Below the pieces are notes generated by a model. It saw only the letters and a list, made by a program, of their open reading frames with translations, ran no database searches and had not been told where the DNA came from. Shown here in pieces: positions 1 to 5,232 of a stretch of 9,067 nucleotides of DNA. The number at the start of each line of letters is the position of its first letter. Position 1 is the stretch's first letter. Made by a program: the position numbers and the translations under genes. Source of the DNA: Desulfocapsaceae bacterium (GTDB lineage Bacteria; Desulfobacterota; Desulfobulbia; Desulfobulbales; Desulfocapsaceae). The stretch is from assembly GCA_029934775.1 (NCBI GenBank), contig JAOZLO010000090.1:1-9067 (forward strand). The letters run 5' to 3'.

Positions 1-40
1 AAGGTGACATTTCTGGCTTTGGATTTATTCTCTATTTGCC

Positions 41-69
41 TTGTTGGATACCTTTAAAAATCGTACAAT
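41..69 (+). promoter_or_regulatory. Candidate sigma-70 promoter for the MetE/UroD-like gene
   Basis: A -35-like TTGTTG (41-46) and a -10-like TACAAT (64-69, 5 of 6 consensus bases) are separated by 17 bases. Transcription would begin near 76, leaving a very short leader that still contains the AGAGGA ribosome-binding site at 78-83, seven bases before the ATG at 91. The -35 match is only moderate and this is pattern matching by eye, so the call is tentative. Confidence 0.4.
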
Positions 70-90
70 TCGTTAACAGAGGAATAGAAA

Positions 91-1149
91 ATGTTACTGT
101 TTAAGCCCAATTGCCTGCCTCTGCTTATAGGTAGTCTGCCTTCTGACAACCATAGAGAGTCAGCCAAACTGATATTTGACTACACACCAGAGATCCCTCT
201 CTGGCCGCAACTGCCGGTGTTTAAACAGGAGGGGATGATTCTTCAATATGTGCCGGGATTTCCCGGAATGAGTGAGAGTGATGGAAAACTGTTTGTCGAT
301 ACTGAAAAAGCTGGGTTTGAGGAGGAACTACTGGCTTTTTATGAAGAGTATCTGATGGTTTCTGATGGTGGTGCTGAAATCGACGGAACACGATTTATCC
401 TCTCCCGGGAGGCGGCAAACGGGTTTTATCATTTTTTAGATATTGCCGAGAGAAAAAGAGATGGCCTGGTCGCTTTGAAAGGACAGACCACAGGCCCCGT
501 TACTTTTTGCACCGGGCTTGCAGACCAGAATGGAAGGGCTATCTTCTATAATGATCAATTGCGGGATGTCGCCGTAAAACATCTGGCGATGAAAGCGCGA
601 TGGCAGGTCAAAAAAATGTCAGTACTTTGTGATCAGACAATTATGTTTTTTGATGAACCTGCACTTGCCGGCCTGGGTTCTTCAGCGTTTATTACAATCA
701 CTGCTGATGAAATCAAGCAGTGTTTTTCAGAAATGTTTGAGGCTGTGCGTTTGGAAAAAGGACTTACCGGCGTACATGTGTGTGCCAATACGGAGTGGTC
801 AGTTATATTTGAATCCGGAGTGGATATTGTAAGCTATGATGCCTATTCCTATTTCGATAAACTTATTCTTTATGGAGACCATTTAAAAACATTTTTTTAC
901 AATGGTGGGATATTGGCTAGCGGGATCATCCCTACCAACCCCGAATTTATCGATCTTGAAACGGCTCAATCACTCACGGAAAAATGGCAGAAACAGACCC
1001 AGGAGCTGGTTTCTCTGGGCATTCCTGAAAACATAATCCGCGAGCAGACATTAATAACTCCAAGCTGCGGCACAGGTACGGCCACCAGTAGCCAGGCTCT
1101 GCGTGTGATTGAGTTGACCAGGGATGTCTCCAGGAGAATAAGAGGGTAG
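91..1149 (+). CDS. MetE/UroD-superfamily protein (putative zinc-dependent methyltransferase)
   Basis: This 352-residue protein resembles the C-terminal TIM-barrel of cobalamin-independent methionine synthase (MetE) and uroporphyrinogen decarboxylase-like proteins of anaerobes. Visible marks are the N-terminal GSLP (residues 14-17), the barrel motif FFDEPAL (186-192, like the IDEPALRE of MetE), HVC (His229, Cys231) and a C-terminal SCG (Cys326). These correspond in order to MetE zinc ligands His-x-Cys and the late Cys; the MetE Glu ligand appears to be replaced by Asp near 250. It lacks the large N-terminal MetE domain that helps bind folate, so if it methylates homocysteine the donor may be a methyl-corrinoid rather than methyl-tetrahydrofolate; that is inference. 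The start is supported by AGAGGA at 78-83. It appears monocistronic and converges with the GIY-YIG gene, with 7 bases between their stops. The family is clear, the substrate is not. Confidence 0.8.
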   Translation: MLLFKPNCLPLLIGSLPSDNHRESAKLIFDYTPEIPLWPQLPVFKQEGMILQYVPGFPGMSESDGKLFVDTEKAGFEEELLAFYEEYLMVSDGGAEIDGTRFILSREAANGFYHFLDIAERKRDGLVALKGQTTGPVTFCTGLADQNGRAIFYNDQLRDVAVKHLAMKARWQVKKMSVLCDQTIMFFDEPALAGLGSSAFITITADEIKQCFSEMFEAVRLEKGLTGVHVCANTEWSVIFESGVDIVSYDAYSYFDKLILYGDHLKTFFYNGGILASGIIPTNPEFIDLETAQSLTEKWQKQTQELVSLGIPENIIREQTLITPSCGTGTATSSQALRVIELTRDVSRRIRG

Positions 1150-1156
1150 GTTTCTA

Positions 1157-1468
1157 TTAACTGGTGGCGATGAGGTCCTTTTTTTTCGTTAAAGTGAGTT
1201 TTTTAATCTGATATTCGCGACTGGCAGCCTCGGATCGAGTTTGTACCGGTTCGTGATAGACCAACTTTACCGGCTGTCGGGGACGAGTGTATCGTGCCCC
1301 CTGTTTTAAGGAATTGTGTTCCTGCAGTCGTCTGCTGAGGTTTGTTGTGATGCCAGTGTAATATGTGTTATCTCTGCACTGTACGATGTATACATACCAG
1401 GGAGACTGGGAGATTGTGGAGTGGGTCATTGCAAAATAGTGCTGTAAATGGTAATGACTCTGATGCAT
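1157..1468 (-). CDS. GIY-YIG nuclease-family protein (UPF0213/YhbQ-like)
   Basis: A small 103-residue protein consisting almost entirely of one GIY-YIG domain. Seen here are WYVYIVQC (24-31), YYTG (36-39), the helix NLSRRLQEHN with its conserved Arg and His (43-52), and the RSEAASREYQIKKL segment (78-91) carrying the presumed metal-binding Glu85. This arrangement matches the UPF0213 group (E. coli YhbQ is about 100 residues), single-domain proteins suspected of acting on DNA but poorly characterised. The start is uncertain: Met1 at 1468 gives 103 residues, Met14 at 1429 gives 90, and neither has a Shine-Dalgarno sequence. Met1 begins next to the dispersed repeat that starts at 1470/1471. The gene converges with the MetE-like gene and is divergent from tatC. 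An A8 run near its 3' end (1179-1186 on the plus strand) keeps frame, giving Thr-Lys-Lys-Lys-Asp. Confidence 0.85.
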   Translation of the reverse strand: MHQSHYHLQHYFAMTHSTISQSPWYVYIVQCRDNTYYTGITTNLSRRLQEHNSLKQGARYTRPRQPVKLVYHEPVQTRSEAASREYQIKKLTLTKKKDLIATS

Positions 1469-1470
1469 TG

Positions 1471-1556
1471 GAAAAACAAAGTTTTTCCATCAGCAAAAGA
1501 CAGACTGAAAGCTGTTAGTCTGAAAAGCATCAGCCTGCCCAAAGGACATCATGTTT
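1471..1556 (+). repeat. Dispersed intergenic repeat, copy 1 (hairpin element upstream of tatC)
   Basis: This copy shares a 27-base identical core (1472-1498) with copy 2 (8438-8464), followed by a diverged but alignable tail (GACTGAA, CAGCCTG, CAT, TGTTT). The core contains the inverted repeat GGAAAAAC-AAA-GTTTTTCC (1470-1488). A second hairpin CAGACT/AGTCTG (1501-1506 with 1517-1522) follows. Compared with copy 2, this copy carries about 13 extra bases that look like an internal duplication of G(A/T)CTGAAA(A)GC. It fills much of the gap between the divergent GIY-YIG and tatC genes. Orientation relative to tatC is the same as that of copy 2 relative to xerC. Its function is unknown. Confidence 0.75.
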
Positions 1557-1603
1557 ATTATTATTAAATTCTCAAAAAATATATCAATTTTTAAATTAGC
1601 TAT

Positions 1604-2388
1604 ATGAGTTCAGTAAAAGGAAGTGAAAAATTCGAGCAACAGGTTCTTACAGAACATTTGAGAGAGTTACGCAGCTGCCTGATTATCTCTTTTGTGGCAA
1701 TCTTTATTGGTTTCTGTCTCTCGTACACAGTTATTCGTCCAATCGGGACATGGTTTTTCAAGCCTCTTACTGAGGTTCTGCCTGAGGGGACCTCTCTTAT
1801 ATTCACCTCATACCAGGAAGGGTTTTTTTTTATCTAAAGTTAGCCCTTGTATGTGGCCTTCTCTCGGCTTGTCCCGTTATCTTTTTTCAGATCTGGCGTT
1901 TTGTTGCTCCCGGACTTTTTAAACATGAAAAGCGAATTGCCATTCCTTTCACCTTTCTTTCATCTTTATGTTTTATAGGTGGGGCTACTTTTGGTTACTT
2001 TGTTGTTTTTCCACCAGCATTTCGATTCCTTGTCGGTTACAATAACGAATTTTTAACTTCTCTGCCCGCAATAAGTGAATATTTTTCTCTGGCCACCAGG
2101 CTCCTGCTGGCTTTTGGTGTGATTTTTGAGATGCCTATTTTTATGGTGTTTCTCTCGAAAATGGGTGTTGTAAATGTCAGTTTTCTGAATCGCAATAGAA
2201 AATATGCGATCCTCATTAACTTTGTTATTGCCGCAATACTTACTCCTACCCCCGATATTGTAAATCAAATGATGATGGGGATTCCTTTGATGATTCTTTA
2301 TGAAATCAGTGTGGTCGCTGTATGGCTCTTCGGCAGGAAAGGATTTGGTGGATTTGATGTAACCGGGAAGGAAGTTGAAAAAGTTTGA
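1604..2388 (+). CDS. tatC: Sec-independent translocase subunit TatC, frame broken at a T9 run
   Basis: TatC is the multi-spanning inner-membrane receptor of the twin-arginine translocase, which exports folded proteins. The first 76 residues (1604-1831) contain the family start EHLRELR (18-24), the first membrane helix (about 25-43) and the periplasmic loop ending YQEGFFF. The zero frame then stops at TAA 1835-1837. The -1 frame, entered at TAT 1831-1833, continues without interruption to TGA 2386-2388 and supplies YLKLAL, FQIWRFVAPGLFKHEKR (95-111), the conserved Glu of FGVIFEMP (171-178) and LTPTPDIVNQ (214-223), i.e. helices 2-6. The joined product is about 261 residues, the normal TatC length, and EGFFFYLK fits the family's E-x-FF-x-YLK pattern exactly. 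The break may be a sequencing error, a recent mutation, or slippage on the T run. No Shine-Dalgarno is evident before ATG 1604. No tatA or tatB lies nearby. Confidence 0.88.
1823..1831 (+). other. T9 homopolymer at the tatC frame break
   Basis: Nine consecutive T follow GG and precede ATCTAA. In the zero frame they read Phe-Phe-Phe-Ile-stop. A one-base backward slip, or a tenth T, gives Phe-Phe-Phe-Tyr-Leu-Lys and rejoins the rest of tatC. Runs of this length are known sites both for base-calling error and for RNA-polymerase or ribosomal slippage. The sequence alone does not decide between these. Confidence 0.9.
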
Positions 2389-2493
2389 AGAGGGACATCC
2401 TGACTGGATTTCCTGGTATGGGTGCGGTATAAGAAAAGGGAGTTAATAAAATTATTTAGTACCTTACTCCAGAAACCCTGTCACTCAGTTTAG

Positions 2494-2510
2494 TACCCCC
2501 TTGAGGGGTA
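2494..2510 (+). repeat. C4/G4 mini-hairpin, copy A
   Basis: A perfect 6 bp stem TACCCC/GGGGTA encloses the loop CTTGA. It is nearly the same sequence as copy B at 2577-2593 (TACCCCCTTG, then A or T, then GGGGT), in the same orientation 83 bases apart. It sits at the tip of the nested stems upstream of the aldolase. Confidence 0.7.
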
Positions 2511-2576
2511 TAAAAAACAAGAAACTGAAGAGTGTATTTTGGAGTTGTGCCGTTACTTTTCTCCACAAGGTACTTA

Positions 2577-2593
2577 TACCCCCTTGTGGGGTG
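2577..2593 (+). repeat. C4/G4 mini-hairpin, copy B
   Basis: ACCCC (2578-2582) and GGGGT (2588-2592) form a 5 bp stem around CTTGT. The sequence is a close copy of the hairpin at 2494-2510. It lies just outside the large nested fold and before the CCGC-TTAT-GCGG hairpin. Neither copy is followed by a T run of terminator type. Confidence 0.65.
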
Positions 2594-2662
2594 TTACCCG
2601 CTTATGCGGATACTGTTTGAGAAAAGATTTTTTTCAGAAACAGAACATTGGATACAGAATAT

Positions 2663-2667
2663 GGAGG
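2663..2667 (+). promoter_or_regulatory. Shine-Dalgarno GGAGG deciding the aldolase start
   Basis: GGAGG lies seven bases before the ATG at 2675. This supports that start over an in-frame TTG at 2648, which would place the ribosome-binding site inside the coding region and add nine residues. Confidence 0.85.
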
Positions 2668-2674
2668 TGTTTTC

Positions 2675-3946
2675 ATGAGTGAGAATACGAATTATGAAAA
2701 TTTGATTAACATTGGCAGGCCCCCGAATATTAGCAGGCTCTTTCCCCATTCTCGTGCATTGCTGGTAAGCGGGAAGGTAATTGACCAGGCAATGGTTGCT
2801 AAAGGGAAAGCTATGACAATTGCTGCAAATGGCAGAAATTCATTTGTTATCAGAGGGGCACTGCAAGCTGCCCAGCGGGCCGATGCGGTGTTGCTTGTGG
2901 AAATTGCCCGGTCAGAAGCAACGTATTGTCCTGTCAATTTTTATAATATTGCCCTTTATGTGGACAGTATTTGTAATGAGCTTGGAATTACTATTCCGGT
3001 AGCTATTCATGCCGATCATTATGGTATAAAGAAAGAAGGGGATATTCCATTTGCCAAAATGGAAATTCCCTCCATGTTCGAGGCTGGTATAACCTCTATT
3101 GCGGTAGACGCATCTCACATGGAGGATGATAAAAACCTCCTTGCCAATATTGAATTAAATGGTTGTATTCCGACCTGGGCCGGGCTGGAAACTGAAGTCG
3201 GGGAGATTAAAGGAAACCAGGGTCTTTCTACTGTCGATGATGCCTCATTTTTGATAAAAGGTCTGAATGCCCATGGAATATTTGCTGATTGGATTGCACT
3301 GAATAATGGATCTTCCCATGGTCTGGAGGCCAGTGGTCAGGGGATTCAGGTAGAATTGACCTCCGAAATTCATAACGCAATAAAATCATACGGTGTCTCC
3401 GGCGCACAGCATGGAACATCCGGCAATAATTCAGATAAGCTGCGATCAATTACGGGGCATACCATGACGACCAAGGCAAATGTAGCCACTGCTCTGCAGA
3501 TGGTTTCATGGGGGGTCGAGGTTAATGATTATGGAAATGCACTCCTTGATGAAAATGGCAGGTTTATCAAGGTTCAAGGTCAGGGAATGTCGGCAGAAAT
3601 GTGGGACCGGATGACTCAGTATGCAGACGAAAAAGGGCTTAAAGGAGGAGACTACAAGAAACTGAACTTGCCTTTTGAGATCTATCTCTGTGCTCAGGAT
3701 AAAAAAATCCGCGATCGAATGGTTCAGGGGGTTGAAGATTTTGTCTATAACATGCTGACCAATGTGTTCAACGCAGAGGGAACTGCTTCATTGGCCAAAG
3801 AAGCCATTTTGAAAGCGGGTTCTTACGATCTTGGTGCAAAGGGACATCAAATTGAGGATGCTGTAGATTGGACCAGAGAAAAGATCATCGAAAGAGCCAA
3901 AACCCTTGATGTGGATAAGGGACCGGATGGCGATTTTGATGATTGA
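2675..3946 (+). CDS. Class II fructose-bisphosphate aldolase-family protein
   Basis: A 423-residue zinc-dependent aldolase-family protein, expected to cleave or form fructose 1,6-bisphosphate (glyceraldehyde 3-phosphate plus dihydroxyacetone phosphate) or a related ketose phosphate in the cytosol. Family landmarks appear in order: IHADHYG (111-117, catalytic Asp114 and zinc ligand His115), DASHMEDD (145-152), ETEVGE (172-177, metal-site Glu174), NNGSSHG (210-216, His215) and AQHGTSGNN (244-252, His246 plus phosphate-binding Gly/Ser). These parallel the HxDH, E-x-E-x-G, HG and HG-x-SG motifs of class II aldolases, though the wording is divergent and the protein is longer than the usual 280-360 residues. 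The start is fixed by GGAGG at 2663-2667. The stop lies 19 bases before the epimerase start I prefer, suggesting co-transcription. A tagatose-bisphosphate or other ketose substrate cannot be excluded. The upstream region is unusually rich in potential RNA structure. Confidence 0.85.
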   Translation: MSENTNYENLINIGRPPNISRLFPHSRALLVSGKVIDQAMVAKGKAMTIAANGRNSFVIRGALQAAQRADAVLLVEIARSEATYCPVNFYNIALYVDSICNELGITIPVAIHADHYGIKKEGDIPFAKMEIPSMFEAGITSIAVDASHMEDDKNLLANIELNGCIPTWAGLETEVGEIKGNQGLSTVDDASFLIKGLNAHGIFADWIALNNGSSHGLEASGQGIQVELTSEIHNAIKSYGVSGAQHGTSGNNSDKLRSITGHTMTTKANVATALQMVSWGVEVNDYGNALLDENGRFIKVQGQGMSAEMWDRMTQYADEKGLKGGDYKKLNLPFEIYLCAQDKKIRDRMVQGVEDFVYNMLTNVFNAEGTASLAKEAILKAGSYDLGAKGHQIEDAVDWTREKIIERAKTLDVDKGPDGDFDD

Positions 3947-3965
3947 CAAAAATTCTAAAAACATA

Positions 3966-4979
3966 ATGAAAAAAATATTAATAACAGGTGCTGCTGGCTT
4001 TATCGGTGCACATCTTTCGAAAAAACTGATTGGGAACGGCATAGAAGTCGTCGGCCTCGATAATGTCAATGACTACTATGATCCACGATTGAAAATGGAT
4101 CGTATGGCCGATCTTACGGATGGGAGTGAATTGTTTACCCATGTCAACATTGAGATTTCAGACAGGGAATCTGTTAAAAATTTGTTTGAAGAGTACCAGT
4201 TTGATGCGGTAGTCAATCTTGCTGCACAAGCAGGGGTCCGTTATTCCCTGATCAACCCACATTCCTATGTAGATACGAATATAGTCGGTTTTGTTAATAT
4301 TCTGGAGGGGTGTAGACATAGCGGAGTTAAACACCTTGTTTTTGCATCATCGAGTTCTGTCTATGGTGCTAATACGAAAATGCCTTTTTCCGTACATGAT
4401 AACGTGGACCACCCCGTGTCTCTGTACGCGGCCAGTAAGAAATCAAACGAGCTTATGGCTCATACCTACAGTCACCTTTTTGGTTTGCCGGCAACCGGAC
4501 TGAGATTTTTTACAGTATATGGTCCCTGGGGAAGGCCGGATATGGCGCTGTTTCTTTTTACTAAAGCCATTCTGGCAAACCGTCCAATTGATGTTTTTAA
4601 CAATGGGAACATGGAGAGGGATTTTACGTATATTGATGATATTGTTGAAGGGGTCTACAGAGTGATCCACAAAGTTCCCAAAGGAGATGCAGGCTGGAGT
4701 GGAGACGACCCGGATCCGGCGACTTCATATTGCCCCTACAGGATATATAATATCGGCAATAACAATAAAGAAAAGCTGCTTCGCTATATTGGGGTACTTG
4801 AGGAGTGCCTTGGTAAAAAAGCAGAAATGAATTTTATGGAAATGCAACCGGGTGATGTACCGGCTACTTACGCAAATGTCGATGATCTGGTTGATGATTT
4901 TGATTATAAACCAAACACAACACTTGAATATGGTATTGGTAAATTTGTTAACTGGTACAGGAAATATTACAAAGTTTGA
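3966..4979 (+). CDS. UDP-glucuronate 4-epimerase (CapI/LspL-type SDR)
   Basis: An extended short-chain dehydrogenase/reductase of 337 residues, predicted to interconvert UDP-glucuronate and UDP-galacturonate for capsule, LPS or other surface polysaccharide. It has the NAD-binding GAAGFIG (8-14) at the end of the first strand, LDNVNDYYD (31-39), LAAQAGVRYS (85-94), the SSSSVYG segment (128-134) and the catalytic YAASK (154-158). TVYGPWGRPDMALFLF (183-198) is a signature of the CapI/LspL/GAE group, as is the C-terminal QPGDVPATYA (294-303). ATG 3966 makes the protein begin MKKILITG as in relatives but has no good Shine-Dalgarno. ATG 3939, which overlaps the aldolase stop, or 3927 with AAGGGA upstream, would add 9 or 13 residues and allow translational coupling. 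It probably shares a transcript with the aldolase gene. UDP-glucose/galactose 4-epimerase activity is less likely. Confidence 0.88.
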   Translation: MKKILITGAAGFIGAHLSKKLIGNGIEVVGLDNVNDYYDPRLKMDRMADLTDGSELFTHVNIEISDRESVKNLFEEYQFDAVVNLAAQAGVRYSLINPHSYVDTNIVGFVNILEGCRHSGVKHLVFASSSSVYGANTKMPFSVHDNVDHPVSLYAASKKSNELMAHTYSHLFGLPATGLRFFTVYGPWGRPDMALFLFTKAILANRPIDVFNNGNMERDFTYIDDIVEGVYRVIHKVPKGDAGWSGDDPDPATSYCPYRIYNIGNNNKEKLLRYIGVLEECLGKKAEMNFMEMQPGDVPATYANVDDLVDDFDYKPNTTLEYGIGKFVNWYRKYYKV

Positions 4980-5232
4980 GGTAACTGTTCCGCTGCACCC
5001 CATCTTGGGACGATCAGACCGCCTTACATAGGTATAGTGTAGTTTGTTGGTCCGCTTGTCCCCCCAAAACCCAATATGGGGTACGTCAGAATAACAGCGA
5101 AGCGGTGTTATATAGTCCTGTGGTTAGCCGATTTCAGGGTACTACCTGATCAAGTTTGAGTCCTTTTTTATAAGTATCACTGCCATGTTCCAGGAACATG
5201 GCTGAGTAGGGTAGGGAGTGAGGTTCGACAGT
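4980..5232. other. Convergent non-coding spacer with several short palindromes
   Basis: This gap separates the converging epimerase and dxs genes. It contains CCC-ATCTT-GGG (near 4998-5009), CCC-AATAT-GGGG (about 5070-5081), ATAACA/TGTTAT around a GCGAAGCGG centre (5091-5111), TCAGG/CCTGA (5134-5149) and a perfect palindrome at 5182-5202. A T6 run at 5164-5169 is not directly preceded by a strong stem, so no canonical intrinsic terminator is visible on either strand. No credible small gene was seen. Confidence 0.6.
5182..5202. repeat. Perfect 10+1+10 inverted repeat between convergent genes
   Basis: GCCATGTTCC, a single A, then GGAACATGGC forms a perfect 21-base palindrome 30 bases past the dxs stop. 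As RNA it could fold into an 8 bp stem with a CCAGG or CCTGG loop. It lacks a following T run on either strand. It could be a weak bidirectional terminator, an mRNA 3' stabiliser or a protein-binding site. Confidence 0.6.

Larger units (their letters stand above)
2458..2643 (+). promoter_or_regulatory. Candidate structured RNA leader upstream of the aldolase gene
   Basis: The 286 bp between tatC and the aldolase start hold no convincing gene but many inverted repeats. An outer stem AGTACCTT (2458-2465) pairs with AAGGTACT (2567-2574). Directly inside it, ACTCCA (2466-2471) pairs with TGGAGT (2540-2545). Further in, CACT and CAGTTT (2482-2491) pair with AAACTG and AGTG (2522-2534), and an apical hairpin TACCCC-CTTGA-GGGGTA sits at 2494-2510. 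Beyond this come hairpins ACCCC/GGGGT (2578-2592) and CCGC/GCGG (2598-2609). Last is a longer one, CTGTTT/AAACAG enclosing GAGAAAA/TTTTTTC (2613-2643), that ends 19 bases before the Shine-Dalgarno. The order fits a folded 5' leader, but it matches no riboswitch class I recognise. A decayed palindromic mobile element is an alternative. 2389-2457 shows no clear terminator or promoter. Confidence 0.45.

Noticed and set aside
1471..1556. CRISPR repeat or c-di-GMP riboswitch explanation for the dispersed element
   Set aside because: Only single copies occur at each locus with no spacer periodicity, and the sequence lacks the GEMM riboswitch core.
2613..2643. Hairpin with T7 before the aldolase as an intrinsic terminator
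   Set aside because: The T run is part of the 3' arm of the stem rather than following it, so it does not have terminator geometry.
2648..2674. Upstream TTG start adding nine residues to the aldolase
   Set aside because: GGAGG at 2663-2667 is correctly spaced for ATG 2675 and would otherwise lie within the coding region.
3906..3965. N-terminal extension of the epimerase into the aldolase gene
   Set aside because: Relatives begin at the Rossmann strand (MKKILITG). The starts at 3927 or 3939 remain possible for coupling, but the full 20-residue extension looks like overlap noise.
5134..5169. Possible intrinsic terminator for the epimerase (stem TCAGG/CCTGA plus T6)
   Set aside because: The stem is only 5 bp and the T run begins 14 bases after it, too far for a canonical terminator.
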